Below, in pieces: positions 35,040 to 45,003 of a DNA stretch of 64,000 bases. The notes below the pieces were generated by a model that was not told where the DNA came from, did no database searches, and saw only the letters and a program-made list of their open reading frames with translations. The position numbers and the translations under genes are program-made. The DNA is from Oleiphilus sp. Its GTDB lineage: Bacteria > Pseudomonadota > Gammaproteobacteria > Pseudomonadales > Oleiphilaceae. The stretch lies in contig PZPK01000007.1 in assembly GCA_006212045.1 (NCBI GenBank), positions 62,001 to 126,000 on the forward strand, written 5' to 3'. The number at the start of each line of letters is the position of its first letter. Within the stretch, counting starts at the first letter, position 1.

Positions 35040-36347
35040 TTGAATAAACCTGTATCTCTTTCAAAAACAGTGATCCCCCGCGATCAACATGTGGTATCGC
35101 GAAAGCTCATCAGCCCCAATGCGCTCAAGGTCATATCACGCCTGAATTCCAGCGGTTATGACGCGTTTCTGGTCGGTGGTGGCGTGCGCGATATTTTGCT
35201 CGGTGGTCACCCCAAAGATTTTGATATTGCAACCAACGCGCACCCCGAGCAGGTACACGCTCTATTCCGGAATTCGCGTTTGATCGGTAGACGCTTCAAG
35301 CTTGTGCATATTCTGTTTGGGCGCGAAATTATTGAAGTCGCCACGTTCAGGGGCGGCGCGCCGGAAGAGTCAAAGCATCAACAACAATCCGATCAGGGAA
35401 TGCTGATCCGGGACAACGTCTACGGGACGCTGGAAGACGATGCGCTGCGAAGGGATTTCACCGTGAATGCCCTTTATTACAGTCCAAGAGACTTTGCTGT
35501 TTATGACTTTTTGGGCGCGATGGACGATATCCGCAAGCAGAACCTGCGACTGATCGGCGCCCCTGAAACGCGCTATCGGGAAGATCCCGTACGAATGCTC
35601 AGGGCATTGCGGTTCAAAGCAAAATTGGGATTCAGCATCGAACAGAAGGCAGAACAGGCAATCCGTGATCACGCCGAGCTGATTGAAAACGTCGCGGCCG
35701 CGCGCCTGTTCGATGAAATGGTGAAACTGTTTGTCTCCGGAGCCGGTACCGAAATATTTGAGGATCTGGTCTCCTTTGGCTTGTTCGATTATCTGTTTCC
35801 GGCGGTCGCCTATACTCTGCAAAACGATCAGATGAAATCATTCTACCGAGGCTTCATCATCGCTGGCCTCAAGAATACGGACACCAGGGTAAAAGCGGAT
35901 AAACCGGTCACCCCGGCTTTTCTGTATGCCGTGCTGCTTTGGCCGGAAGTCGAACGTTTCTGGCATCAACATATGAACGAAGGTATCCCGGAGTTTCCGG
36001 CTTTGCAGCAGGCCGGTCAAAAAGCGATCCAAGAACAACTCGCCTTTATTTCGATTCCCAAGCGTTTTTCTCTGATGATGAAGGAGATCTGGGAATTTCA
36101 GATTCGACTGAAAAAAACACGGGGGCGATCGCCTCAGCAACTGGTTCAGCACAAGCGCTTTCGCGCCGCCTATGATTTTCTGTTGTTGCGAGAGCTCGCC
36201 GGACAAGACCTCGATGGCCTGGGTGACTGGTGGACCGAATTCCAGAAGAAACATCCTGCGCCACCGCCTTCGGAGCGCCATCAGAACGATCCTGACAACA
36301 AACCCAAGCGATCAAGGCGTCCACGAAACCGCAAACCCAGGAATTAA
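35040..36347 (+). CDS. pcnB: Poly(A) polymerase I PcnB
   Basis: 435-residue nucleotidyltransferase that adds poly(A) tails to RNA and speeds decay. The head has FLVGGGVRDILLGGHPKDFDIAT with the catalytic Asp pair; RRDFTVNALYY and FLGAMDDIRKQNLRLIG follow; the RNA-binding neck is RYREDPVRMLRALRFKAKLGF. The C-terminal 30 residues are strongly basic (KPKRSRRPRNRKPRN), as in PcnB and unlike CCA-adding enzymes. The homologous segment VIPRDQH starts at residue 11, so the TTG at 35040 is the likely start; weak start codons are known for E. coli pcnB. Confidence 0.95.
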   Translation: MNKPVSLSKTVIPRDQHVVSRKLISPNALKVISRLNSSGYDAFLVGGGVRDILLGGHPKDFDIATNAHPEQVHALFRNSRLIGRRFKLVHILFGREIIEVATFRGGAPEESKHQQQSDQGMLIRDNVYGTLEDDALRRDFTVNALYYSPRDFAVYDFLGAMDDIRKQNLRLIGAPETRYREDPVRMLRALRFKAKLGFSIEQKAEQAIRDHAELIENVAAARLFDEMVKLFVSGAGTEIFEDLVSFGLFDYLFPAVAYTLQNDQMKSFYRGFIIAGLKNTDTRVKADKPVTPAFLYAVLLWPEVERFWHQHMNEGIPEFPALQQAGQKAIQEQLAFISIPKRFSLMMKEIWEFQIRLKKTRGRSPQQLVQHKRFRAAYDFLLLRELAGQDLDGLGDWWTEFQKKHPAPPPSERHQNDPDNKPKRSRRPRNRKPRN

Positions 36348-36352
36348 TAAGC

Positions 36353-36847
36353 GTGGGTGAACAGATTCTCATCGGAATTGGCAGTAATCTGGATGGCCCG
36401 GTACAGCAGGTAAACAAAGCCTTACATGCCCTGGATTCTGTGGCACAAACAGCTCTACTCAGACATTCTTCACTTTATCTTAGCAAGCCACAAGGCCCAC
36501 AGGACCAGGAAGATTTCTGCAACGCAGCTGCCCTGCTGCACACTTCGCTCGCTCCCGTTGATCTGTTACTGGCACTGCAATCGATAGAGAATGACTGTGG
36601 ACGCATTAAAACCAGGCATTGGGGAGAGCGTGTGATCGACCTTGATATCCTGTTCTACGGCCAGCAACAGATAAGCATCGACGAGCCGGACCTTCAGGTA
36701 CCTCACCCTTTCGCTTGCCAGCGGGATTTTGTTCTCCAGCCTGTCCTGGAAATTTGTCCGGACTGGCGGCTTCCCGACGGTAAGCGGCTCGCTAGCTGCC
36801 TCGCCGGGGTGACCAGTCATAACCTGAGGCGAATCACCGCGGCATAA
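36353..36847 (+). CDS. folK: HPPK FolK (first copy)
   Basis: 164-residue 6-hydroxymethyl-dihydropterin pyrophosphokinase of folate synthesis. IGIGSNLDGPVQQVNKAL opens the protein, FCNAAALL is the pterin-contacting strand, and RHWGERVIDLDILFYG contains the ATP/Mg residues (Arg, Asp-x-Asp). VPHPFACQRDFVLQPV closes the domain. GTG start. It follows pcnB by 5 bp, the standard pcnB-folK pairing. A second, diverged HPPK gene is at 40251-40736. Confidence 0.94.
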   Translation: MGEQILIGIGSNLDGPVQQVNKALHALDSVAQTALLRHSSLYLSKPQGPQDQEDFCNAAALLHTSLAPVDLLLALQSIENDCGRIKTRHWGERVIDLDILFYGQQQISIDEPDLQVPHPFACQRDFVLQPVLEICPDWRLPDGKRLASCLAGVTSHNLRRITAA

Positions 36848-36913
36848 ACCTTGTGATGGAATTCACAAGAAGCTACCCTAATCGGGCTTTCTTGTGTACG
36901 TAAGGATGAAACA

Positions 36914-37711
36914 ATGAGTTTGACGACCACTCAAAGCCTGTTCAAGTTGAAGCAACAGGGCGAAAAATTCAGTTGCATCACCGCATATGATGCTGCATTT
37001 GCACACCTTGCAGAAGAAGCAGGGATTGATGTGCTGCTAATCGGTGATTCCCTGGGTATGGTACTTCAGGGTCAAAGCAGCACATTACCTGTTTCGATGG
37101 GTGACATGGTCTACCACACTCAATGCGTTGCACGCGGTGCCAAAAACGCTCTGATCATGGCAGATCTGCCTTTTATGGCAAACAATACGGTTGAAGATAC
37201 CCTCATGCATTCAGGTCAATTGATGAAGGCTGGCGCACATATCGTCAAACTGGAAGGCGAAGCCTGGCTGGCCGATGCCATCGTTGAGTTAAGCCGACGC
37301 GGCATCCCGGTTTGCGCACACCTGGGTTTAACACCACAAAGCGTCAATAAACTGGGCGGCTACAGGGTACAAGGAAAAGGCAACGAAGAGGCTGAACGCA
37401 TCAAGCAAGCCTGCCTGGATCTTGAAGCCGCCGGTGCAGATCTACTGCTTCTGGAATGTGTGCCGACCGAACTGGCGGACGCGATCACCCGGAACGCCAG
37501 TATTCCAGTGATTGGCATAGGCGCCGGGAATGTCACCGATGGCCAGGTATTGGTCATGCATGACATGCTTGGCGTTACCTCGGGCCATCGCCCGAAATTC
37601 GTAAAAGATTTCATGGCAGAAAGCGCATCCGTTCTTGAAGCCTTTCAGCGCTACAATCAGGCCGTGAAATCAGGCGATTTCCCGGGGCCGGAACATAGTT
37701 TTGGAGCCTGA
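36914..37711 (+). CDS. panB: 3-methyl-2-oxobutanoate hydroxymethyltransferase PanB
   Basis: 265-residue TIM-barrel enzyme that makes ketopantoate in pantothenate synthesis. [34 protein letters not shown] holds the Mg-binding Asp, VKLEGEAW the active-site Glu, and [21 protein letters not shown] is the family signature, split here among these segments. Length is typical. panC follows 2 bp later; together they are one unit after folK, as in Pseudomonas. Confidence 0.96.
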   Translation: MSLTTTQSLFKLKQQGEKFSCITAYDAAFAHLAEEAGIDVLLIGDSLGMVLQGQSSTLPVSMGDMVYHTQCVARGAKNALIMADLPFMANNTVEDTLMHSGQLMKAGAHIVKLEGEAWLADAIVELSRRGIPVCAHLGLTPQSVNKLGGYRVQGKGNEEAERIKQACLDLEAAGADLLLLECVPTELADAITRNASIPVIGIGAGNVTDGQVLVMHDMLGVTSGHRPKFVKDFMAESASVLEAFQRYNQAVKSGDFPGPEHSFGA

Positions 37712-37713
37712 AT

Positions 37714-38568
37714 ATGCTGACCACAGTACATACGGTTCAAGATCTCCGCGACTATGTCGGTAAGGCACGTAGAAGTGGCCAGCGTATATCATTTGTCCCC
37801 ACGATGGGCAATTTGCATGAAGGCCACCTCGCCCTGATTGATGAAGCGCGGCAGCTCGGTAATGTGGTAGTCGCCAGCATTTTCGTGAATCCCATGCAGT
37901 TTGGGGAGAATGAAGATCTGGATGCCTACCCCAGAACACTCGACGCAGACAAGAAAGGTCTGGAAGCGCATGGCTGTGATCTGCTTTTCGCACCAAGCGT
38001 GAACGAAGTGTATCCTGCAGGTACGGCGCAGGAAACCAGGGTAGAAGTCCCCGGCTTGTCAGCCCTGCATTGCGGTACCAGTCGTCCCGGACACTTTACC
38101 GGTGTCGCAACGGTGGTGAGCAAGCTGTTTAATATGGTTCAACCCGATATCGCGGTATTTGGCCAAAAGGATTTTCAACAACTGGCTGTGATACGCAAGA
38201 TGGTGCTGGATTTGTGTTTCCCGATCGAGATCATCGGGGTCGCGACCTCCCGGGAAAATTCCGGTCTCGCACGTAGTTCCAGAAACGGTTATTTATCAGA
38301 TGCCGAGAAAAAACAGGCGGCACAGATTTATCAGATTCTGGAATACTGCAGCACACAACTAATTCAACACGACGCCAGCCTCGAAACGATCAGGCAGCAG
38401 GCCGCCCAAAAACTCACGGCGCTAGGTTTTCGTATCGACTATCTCAATTTTGCAAATCCGGTCACCCTTGAAATGGCAAAAGACGGCGATCCTGAAATCG
38501 TTATTCTTATCGCGGTATGGCTGGGAAATACACGCCTGATTGATAATATGACGGTATCGCTGAATTAA
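37714..38568 (+). CDS. panC: Pantothenate synthetase PanC
   Basis: 284-residue ATP-dependent ligase joining pantoate and beta-alanine. VPTMGNLHEGHLALIDEAR carries the HxGH nucleotide motif, FVNPMQFGENEDLDAYPRT binds pantoate, VFGQKDFQQLAVIRKMV and the KMSKS-like SSRNGYLSDAEK region follow. It sits 2 bp after panB. panD, which follows panC in Pseudomonas and supplies beta-alanine, is missing: pgi begins 43 bp later. PanP at 8.1-9.8 kb can supply the missing step. Confidence 0.96.
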   Translation: MLTTVHTVQDLRDYVGKARRSGQRISFVPTMGNLHEGHLALIDEARQLGNVVVASIFVNPMQFGENEDLDAYPRTLDADKKGLEAHGCDLLFAPSVNEVYPAGTAQETRVEVPGLSALHCGTSRPGHFTGVATVVSKLFNMVQPDIAVFGQKDFQQLAVIRKMVLDLCFPIEIIGVATSRENSGLARSSRNGYLSDAEKKQAAQIYQILEYCSTQLIQHDASLETIRQQAAQKLTALGFRIDYLNFANPVTLEMAKDGDPEIVILIAVWLGNTRLIDNMTVSLN

Positions 38569-38611
38569 AGCGGGCCAGATACCATGCAAGATCATTCAAC
38601 AAGGAAGCAAT

Positions 38612-40261
38612 ATGACATTGCAGCAGTATAAAACTGACTCGGTTCTCCGACAGCATCTGGACCGCATTCAGCACCAATCGATGCGCGAGCTGTTTACCTC
38701 CGATGCAACGCGCTTCGATCAGTTTTCGGTACAGGGACCGGAAATATTTCTCGATTATTCAAAGAACCGAATAGACCGTGGGATTCTCAATAGCCTCATA
38801 GATCTGGCAGATGAAGCTGGCTTGAGTCATGCCATTGAGCAAATGTTCGCCGGTCAGGCCATCAACACGACGGAAGATCGACCGGCCTTGCATGTCGCTT
38901 TGAGAAATTCCGTGGGCAACGATGTTGTTGTCAATGAAGTCGAGGTCACCAGGGAGGTGAACCGGGTACAACAACAGATGTTTGCATTTGCTGAAGAAAT
39001 TCACCGAGGCAAGCAACTTGGCTACAGTGGCCAGCCGATTGATACCTTGGTCAGCATTGGCATAGGCGGTTCTTATCTGGGCCCGCTATTGGTCAATCGT
39101 GCACTTGCGCCATTTCGTATTGCCGGCCTGGAAACACATTTTGTTGCCAATATCGATCCCACGGACCTAACCCGGGTGCTGGATCGAATCGATCCCGAAA
39201 CAACTCTTTTTCTTGTGCAATCGAAGTCTTTTCGGACGCAGGAGACACTGGAAAATGCCAATGCAGCAAAGCAGTGGCTGCTCAATCAAGGGGCAAAAGA
39301 GAGCGATATTTCAAAACACTTCGCGGCAGTAAGTGCTAACGTACCGGCAGCGGTTGCGTTTGGGATCAGTGCGGAGCGCGTGTTTCCGATGTGGGACTGG
39401 GTCGGTGGCCGATACTCACTCTGGTCTGCCATTGGCTTACCCATTCTATTTCAGTTTGGGCGCGAAGTGTTTGAGGCCTTGCTGCTTGGCGCGCACAAGA
39501 TGGACCGTCACTTTCAAACCACGCACTTCGATCAGAATCTTCCGGTTTTACTGGCATTGATTGGCATCTGGTACCACAACTATTTCGGGGCAAGCACACA
39601 TGCGGTGCTGCCCTACGAGCAGTATCTGGAACATCTCCCGGCTTACCTTCAACAACTGGACATGGAGAGCAATGGCAAATCGGTATCCAGGAACGGCTCA
39701 GCTATCCAATACCAGACAGGTCCAGTGATATGGGGAGGCATTGGATGTAACGGGCAGCATGCCTACCATCAACTATTGCACCAGGGAAGCCAAATGGTGC
39801 CGGTGGACTTTATCGTCTCGCTCACAAGCCATCACAACATTGCGAACCACCATACACATCTCTTTGCCAATTGTTTGGCCCAATCACAAGCACTCATGAA
39901 TGGCAAAAGCAGGGAGGAAGCATATCAGGAGCTTATTGGTGGTGGCATGACAGATCAACACGCCGCGTCGCTGGCACCACACAAGGTCATCGCAGGAAAC
40001 AAGCCCTCCAATACTCTCGTACTCGATAAACTCTGCCCCCAATCATTGGGTAGCCTGATCGCTTTGTACGAGCACAAGGTATTTGTTCAGGGGATAATCT
40101 GGAATATCAATTCCTTTGACCAGTGGGGCGTGGAACTGGGTAAAACCCTTGAACAAGGAATCTATCAGAATCTAGGCACTGAAAGCGTGCCCCAACAAAG
40201 CGGTCTGGACAGCTCCACGGAGGGGCTGATCAAAAAATACTGGCAAAGCATCAGAAACTGA
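38612..40261 (+). CDS. pgi: Glucose-6-phosphate isomerase Pgi
   Basis: 549-residue isomerase interconverting glucose-6-phosphate and fructose-6-phosphate. Signatures: SIGIGGSYLGPLLV, the sugar-phosphate loop FLVQSKSFRTQETLENA, VGGRYSLWSAIGLPI, the catalytic Glu region MESNGKSVSRNG, and the C-terminal FDQWGVELGK with the catalytic Lys. AAGGAAG precedes the ATG. Its end overlaps by 11 bp the convergent folK2. Confidence 0.97.
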   Translation: MTLQQYKTDSVLRQHLDRIQHQSMRELFTSDATRFDQFSVQGPEIFLDYSKNRIDRGILNSLIDLADEAGLSHAIEQMFAGQAINTTEDRPALHVALRNSVGNDVVVNEVEVTREVNRVQQQMFAFAEEIHRGKQLGYSGQPIDTLVSIGIGGSYLGPLLVNRALAPFRIAGLETHFVANIDPTDLTRVLDRIDPETTLFLVQSKSFRTQETLENANAAKQWLLNQGAKESDISKHFAAVSANVPAAVAFGISAERVFPMWDWVGGRYSLWSAIGLPILFQFGREVFEALLLGAHKMDRHFQTTHFDQNLPVLLALIGIWYHNYFGASTHAVLPYEQYLEHLPAYLQQLDMESNGKSVSRNGSAIQYQTGPVIWGGIGCNGQHAYHQLLHQGSQMVPVDFIVSLTSHHNIANHHTHLFANCLAQSQALMNGKSREEAYQELIGGGMTDQHAASLAPHKVIAGNKPSNTLVLDKLCPQSLGSLIALYEHKVFVQGIIWNINSFDQWGVELGKTLEQGIYQNLGTESVPQQSGLDSSTEGLIKKYWQSIRN

Positions 40262-40736
40262 AGGGTACTTCCCATAACTCCTGATCTTTAGCCAGCCTTG
40301 CGTAGAGTTCCTGCATAGACTGTCCGGACTTGGGATCCAGCAGATCAGGGGCCAGTTTAGCCATCGGCAGTAAAACAAAGGCATTGAAGTAGAGCTCCGG
40401 TCTTGGAAGCTCGATGCCCTCGGAGCAACAGATCAGATCTCCAAAAAGCACGATATCAATATCCATGGTTCGGGACGAAAACCGAACCGCACTGCGCACT
40501 CTCCCGAGCTCCTGTTCAAGTTGCTTCAAATAAACGACCAAAGCAGACAGTGATACATCACACTCCAGCCTGACAATCAGGTTCAGAAAATTGTCACCGT
40601 CAAAACCTACTGCCTTGCTTTCGTATACGGGGGAAAGTTCCAGTTGACCAAATCGCGCTTGCAGGGCACACAACGCCGCACGAATATTGGCTTCTTTATC
40701 GATATTACTACCCAGGCTCAGATAGGCAGTGGTCAT
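40251..40736 (-). CDS. folK: Second HPPK-type protein FolK2
   Basis: 161-residue HPPK homologue different from the copy at 36353. YLSLGSNIDKEANIRAAL and NFLNLIVRLE match the pterin-binding half. The ATP/Mg segment is SSRTMDIDIVLFGD: the Arg and the Asp-x-Asp pair are kept, but the usual His-Trp-Gly before it is replaced by Phe-Ser-Ser. It is coupled to folB (ATGA overlap), so a folate or other pterin role is likely. Two HPPK genes in one genome suggest either redundancy or a pterin branch. Confidence 0.87.
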   Translation of the reverse strand: MTTAYLSLGSNIDKEANIRAALCALQARFGQLELSPVYESKAVGFDGDNFLNLIVRLECDVSLSALVVYLKQLEQELGRVRSAVRFSSRTMDIDIVLFGDLICCSEGIELPRPELYFNAFVLLPMAKLAPDLLDPKSGQSMQELYARLAKDQELWEVPFSF

Positions 40737-41095
40737 CGTTCACGCCTCATCTTCACTCCCACATTATCTGTCGCTGGAACAGCTCCGGGTTTGAGAAGAA
40801 CAATTTCGAGTGATTGAAATGCAAATTTCTCCAGCAACAGATCACACATACACGCTGCCAGATGTTCCAACAAATCAAAATGCCGGGAGTGCGCTAGTTG
40901 GACAAGCGCATCACAAACATCCACGTAACTGATCGCATCTTCTATGCGGTCAGTGCTCGAAGCTCTGGAAGTGACATATTCTGCTTCAAGATTCAGGACC
41001 AGGGTTTGTCTGACCTGCTTTTCCCAATCAAATACGCCGATAGAGGTGTCGAATTGCAGTCGATCAACGATGATACTTTGAACTTGCTTGTTCAA
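40733..41095 (-). CDS. folB: Dihydroneopterin aldolase FolB
   Basis: 120 residues from a TTG at 41095, chosen because it overlaps the tsaD stop as TTGA and because the conserved start ([19 protein letters not shown]) begins a few codons later; the frame is open to 41137. [12 protein letters not shown] and [19 protein letters not shown] contain the conserved Glu and helix, and [14 protein letters not shown] closes the active site. It makes 6-hydroxymethyl-dihydropterin, the substrate of FolK2 encoded immediately downstream. Confidence 0.93.
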   Translation of the reverse strand: MNKQVQSIIVDRLQFDTSIGVFDWEKQVRQTLVLNLEAEYVTSRASSTDRIEDAISYVDVCDALVQLAHSRHFDLLEHLAACMCDLLLEKFAFQSLEIVLLKPGAVPATDNVGVKMRRER

Positions 41096-42144
41096 ACTGC
41101 GGACTCCGAAAATGGACTCAACTCGTTCAAGGGCCAACGAGGTCTGACCTGAATCGTCTGATCAGACCGTTCACCCGCCTGCAAGCGTTTACAACCTGCA
41201 AACGCGATCATCGCCCCGTTATCAGTGCAGAACTCTGGTCGCGCATAGAAAACCCTGGCATTCATTTTCGCTACCATTTGCTCGAGTGAATGGCGCAATT
41301 GGCTGTTGGCGCTGACGCCCCCGGCAATCACCAGGGTTGAAAACCCGCTTTGCTCCAAAGCCCGCTTGCATTTGATGCGCAAAGTATCCACGACTGCATT
41401 TTCAAAAGCGAGTGCAATACTGGCCCTGGCCGTTTCGTCCAGCTTGTCTTGCTGCCTGAACGTAGCAATGGTATTGAGCGTATAGGTTTTCAAACCGCTG
41501 AAACTAAAATCCAAGCCAGGGCGATCCGTCATTGGTCGCGGGAACCTCACCGGTTCTTCTACCCCCTGCTCTCTCGCCTTCGCCGCCATCGCTGCAATAT
41601 GCGGCCCACCCGGGTAGTCCAGATCCAGCATTTTTGCCGCTTTGTCGAACGCTTCTCCGGCAGCATCATCCAAAGACTCCCCCATCAGCTCATAGTCCCC
41701 GAAGCCTTTCACGGAAACCAATTGCGTATGGCCTCCGGACACGAGTAGACCTACAAAAGGGAATTCAGGCGGTTGATCTTCCAACATTGGCGCAAGCAAA
41801 TGTCCTTCCATATGATGCACGCCAACAATGGGGACATTCAACGCCATGGCCAAAGATTGTGCAATCGCAGCCCCGGCCATTAAGGCGCCCACCAAACCCG
41901 GACCCGAAGTATAGGCAATGGCACTAATATCGCTCTTTTCAAGATTGGCATCGCCAAGGACCTGATCAATCAATGGCAAGGTTTTGTTGATATGGTCACG
42001 TGAAGCCAGCTCTGGCACCACACCACCATAATCAGCGTGAGTGGCCACCTGGGAATAAAGCGCATGTGACAGTAAACCGGCCTTGCTGTCATAAAGGGCG
42101 ATTCCGGTTTCGTCACAAGAGGTTTCAATACCTAGTACTATCAT
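41092..42144 (-). CDS. tsaD: tRNA threonylcarbamoyladenosine transferase TsaD
   Basis: 350 residues. [15 protein letters not shown] opens the ASKHA ATPase fold; [13 protein letters not shown] holds the metal-ligand His pair; [27 protein letters not shown] and [13 protein letters not shown] are further signatures. It transfers threonylcarbamoyl to A37 of tRNAs that read ANN codons. The ATG at 42144 is chosen because the conserved N-terminus starts there; the frame is open to 42189 and no clear ribosome binding site was found. The usual divergent rpsU is absent; ppx lies upstream instead. Confidence 0.95.
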   Translation of the reverse strand: MIVLGIETSCDETGIALYDSKAGLLSHALYSQVATHADYGGVVPELASRDHINKTLPLIDQVLGDANLEKSDISAIAYTSGPGLVGALMAGAAIAQSLAMALNVPIVGVHHMEGHLLAPMLEDQPPEFPFVGLLVSGGHTQLVSVKGFGDYELMGESLDDAAGEAFDKAAKMLDLDYPGGPHIAAMAAKAREQGVEEPVRFPRPMTDRPGLDFSFSGLKTYTLNTIATFRQQDKLDETARASIALAFENAVVDTLRIKCKRALEQSGFSTLVIAGGVSANSQLRHSLEQMVAKMNARVFYARPEFCTDNGAMIAFAGCKRLQAGERSDQTIQVRPRWPLNELSPFSESAV

Positions 42145-42227
42145 TTCGTCGGTCATTTGTACGTCGCAGGAGGGCGGCAAGACTAGCAAACTAGACGGCT
42201 GAACTCTACGAAATTCCGGTAAGGAAT

Positions 42228-43775
42228 TTATACAACGTCCAGTCTAAAGCCAGCTTTATCCAACTGATACTGTTCTTCCTCGACATTCGCTATCGTCAGT
42301 GGGTGCTTACTTTTCCATTCTTCATCGAGCTCCAAGCGTAAATGCTTACTGCCGATGGCTCTCAGTCTGAATGTGGTTTCTCCTGAAATACGATTGGCAG
42401 TCATCACAATAGCCAAACGAAACAGCACGCATAATTGAAGTAATTGCTTCGCCTCCGGTTTATCGAGATTTAGCTGGTCGATCACCGTCGTGGCGAATCG
42501 ACGGCGATGCAAACGAATCAGTGCTGCCAGAATGCTTTTTGTACGATCTGTAAAGCCCGGCAAATCCGAGTGCTGTATCAGATAAGCGCCATGCTTATGG
42601 TGCTGGGTATGGGAGATGGCCAAGCCCAACTCATAAATTCTGGCCGCCCAGCTTAAGAAGTTTTCTGCCTCTTCCGAGTCCAGTTTCCAGTCATTCCTGA
42701 CCTGATTGAAGGCATGCAGGGCGGTCATCTCGACACGTTCACATTGCCCGGTATCAATGTGGTAACGTTGTTGAATTGAGCGGATGGTTCGGGAGCGCAC
42801 ATTTTCATGAGAATTGCGCCCCAGAATATCGTAGAGCAAGCCTTCACGAAGCGCGCCGGGATTAAAATGCATCTCGCTGATTTTAAAGACCTTGATAACC
42901 GCATAAAGAATGGAAAAACCGGCCGCAAAGGTAGAACAGCGATCCGGCTTGATACCCAGCTCGACCAGATCCTTAATATTACCCAGTGCCAACATTTTTG
43001 CCTGCAGGGCTTTCATCGCGGCCAGTGTAATGGTGCCATCGGAAATCCCGGAGTACGCCAATGCATTGGCAACTGCCTTGATCGACCCAGAGGATCCGAC
43101 ACTCTCGTCCCAACCCACTGCCCGGTAGTCTTTCTTGATCATCAGTAGTTCACGTGAAGCTTCCAACTCTGCTTTTTTAAACTGGGACTTGTTCAGGCGA
43201 TTCTCACTGAAATAGCGGTCGCGAAACGAAATACAGCCCATATGAAGACTTTCCAGCAACAGAGGTTCAAAGCGTTGACCGATCACTATCTCGGTACTTC
43301 CGCCACCGATGTCGATGACCAGCCGCTTGCCTCCATCATCAGCCATACTATGCGCGACACCCAAATAGATCAGTCGCGCCTCTTCACGCCCTGAGATAAT
43401 TTCAATCGGAAAGCCGATCTTTTCCTGGGCGATTCGGATGAAAGCACTTCTGTTCTTCGCCATGCGTAGCGCATTGGTACCCACGATCTGTACATACGAG
43501 TCATCAAAAAGCCGTATCCGCTGATGAAACCGCTCAAGGCAGGCAATTGCTCTCTCCTGGGCGGCCTCGCTTAACTTGCCATCGGTTCCGATGCCGGCGG
43601 CCAGCTGCACTTTCTCGCCGTGGGTTTCGATAATGCGCAATTCGCCATGGCTTTGTCTGGCAATCACCATATGAAAACTGTTTGAACCAAGGTCCAAAGC
43701 AGCAATGTATTGATCATGGCCTGGGGAAGACTGTTCTTGTTTGTCCGACAACACGTCCTTGAAATCCTCTAACAA
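42228..43775 (-). CDS. ppx: Exopolyphosphatase Ppx
   Basis: 515 residues of the Ppx/GppA family. [15 protein letters not shown] is the phosphate 1 loop, [14 protein letters not shown] phosphate 2, [12 protein letters not shown] the catalytic-Glu segment; the C-terminal half is a helical HD-like domain ([19 protein letters not shown]). Length favours Ppx over GppA. It removes terminal phosphates from polyphosphate. It is divergent from trxA with about 100 bp between, the arrangement seen in Pseudomonas. Confidence 0.93.
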   Translation of the reverse strand: MLEDFKDVLSDKQEQSSPGHDQYIAALDLGSNSFHMVIARQSHGELRIIETHGEKVQLAAGIGTDGKLSEAAQERAIACLERFHQRIRLFDDSYVQIVGTNALRMAKNRSAFIRIAQEKIGFPIEIISGREEARLIYLGVAHSMADDGGKRLVIDIGGGSTEIVIGQRFEPLLLESLHMGCISFRDRYFSENRLNKSQFKKAELEASRELLMIKKDYRAVGWDESVGSSGSIKAVANALAYSGISDGTITLAAMKALQAKMLALGNIKDLVELGIKPDRCSTFAAGFSILYAVIKVFKISEMHFNPGALREGLLYDILGRNSHENVRSRTIRSIQQRYHIDTGQCERVEMTALHAFNQVRNDWKLDSEEAENFLSWAARIYELGLAISHTQHHKHGAYLIQHSDLPGFTDRTKSILAALIRLHRRRFATTVIDQLNLDKPEAKQLLQLCVLFRLAIVMTANRISGETTFRLRAIGSKHLRLELDEEWKSKHPLTIANVEEEQYQLDKAGFRLDVV

Positions 43776-43878
43776 GGCTATATATTAGCGGGTAGGAAAT
43801 TGATTCTAAGCCATTCCCCCTGTCAATAACATTGTACGGGGCGGCTTTCCCGCTTTAATTTAAACTTGGATAATTACG

Positions 43879-44205
43879 ATGAGCGATAACATAGTCAACG
43901 TAACGGATGCTTCTTTCGAACAGGAAGTATTGAATTCTGATATCCCCGTATTGGTGGATTACTGGGCTGAATGGTGCGGCCCATGTAAAATGATTGCGCC
44001 AGTGCTCGAAGAAATTGCGGACGATTACGCGGGTAAGATCAAAATCTGCAAACTCAATATAGATGAAAATGAACAAACGCCACCCAAGTTTAATATTCGG
44101 GGTATCCCGACCTTGATGCTGTTCAAGAATGGCAATGTCGATGCAACCAAAGTCGGTGCATTATCAAAGTCTCAGCTGACAGCCTTTGTAGACAGCAACC
44201 TCTGA
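43879..44205 (+). CDS. trxA: Thioredoxin TrxA
   Basis: 108-residue thioredoxin with the WCGPCK active site (near residue 32), the buried Asp before it ([12 protein letters not shown]), and the cis-Pro segment [12 protein letters not shown]. Length is that of E. coli TrxA. A strong terminator follows 28 bp after the stop. The rho gene that usually follows trxA in gammaproteobacteria is not here. Confidence 0.97.
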   Translation: MSDNIVNVTDASFEQEVLNSDIPVLVDYWAEWCGPCKMIAPVLEEIADDYAGKIKICKLNIDENEQTPPKFNIRGIPTLMLFKNGNVDATKVGALSKSQLTAFVDSNL

Positions 44206-44233
44206 TCTCAACCGGATTGAAAAGCAGCAAATG

Positions 44234-44258
44234 GGCGAGAAAATTTCTCGCCTTTTTT
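44234..44258 (+). terminator. Rho-independent terminator of trxA
   Basis: GGCGAG, loop AAAATTT, CTCGCC, then six T; the inner AAA/TTT can pair further. Typical intrinsic terminator. Confidence 0.93.
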
Positions 44259-44280
44259 GTTTTCGATGTAAGGGTAAAGC

Positions 44281-44898
44281 GTGTCTAAGAGGGTTGACGG
44301 AGGGATACTGGCAGGTGGTCTTTCACGAAGAATGGCAGGTCAGAACAAGGGCCTGGCAATCTTCAGGGGCCGGCCCATGGTGCAATGGATCGCAGAATCG
44401 CTGCGTCCGTTTGTCCAGCAACTGGCCATTAACTGTAACAATGATCAGGACAACTACCTTCCGTTTGCCGATCTTGTATGCGGGGATCGGCATGAAGGTT
44501 TTCGTGGACCTCTATGCGGTTTGCACAGTTTGCTTTGTGCGAGCGAGGCGGACTATTTACTGACCTCCAGCTGCGACACACCGATGCTGAACGCCTCCTA
44601 TGGTGAATCAATGCTAGCAGCGCTCCAATCTGACCTGGTATCCGGTAACCCCCCTGCGCTGGTTTATTGTGCACGGAGCAATCTGCGCGTGCACCCTACC
44701 CACCTCCTGATCGCTCGACAAAGCATCAAGAGCCTCGAAGACGCCATCAACAAAGACCAGCTTCGGGCAATGGACTGGCTCTCCTCACAACACCCGGCCT
44801 ATGTGGATTTCAGCGACCAGAATATCTTTGTCAACTGTAATCGCCCGGAAGATCTGAAGTCCTTTGAAAGCGATCGGTCACACAAAAGCCCCGACTGA
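44281..44898 (+). CDS. mobA: Molybdenum cofactor guanylyltransferase MobA
   Basis: 205 residues. GGILAGGLSRRMAGQNKGLAIFRGRPMV contains the nucleotide-binding LAGG-x-SRRM and the Lys-Gly pair, split here into segments; LLTSSCDTPML has the metal-binding Asp. It attaches GMP to molybdopterin to make the bis-MGD cofactor of nitrate, formate and DMSO-type enzymes. GTG start with AAGGGT upstream. No other molybdenum gene is in the window. Confidence 0.88.
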   Translation: MSKRVDGGILAGGLSRRMAGQNKGLAIFRGRPMVQWIAESLRPFVQQLAINCNNDQDNYLPFADLVCGDRHEGFRGPLCGLHSLLCASEADYLLTSSCDTPMLNASYGESMLAALQSDLVSGNPPALVYCARSNLRVHPTHLLIARQSIKSLEDAINKDQLRAMDWLSSQHPAYVDFSDQNIFVNCNRPEDLKSFESDRSHKSPD

Positions 44899-45003
44899 TT
44901 TTGCATTCTGTTACCAAAAAAGCGTTTTCAAGATTGAGTAATTTTCAAGAAGAATGTATTCTTCCGCGCAATTTCAAACACTTGTTTTAAAGGCTTAAAA
45001 AAC

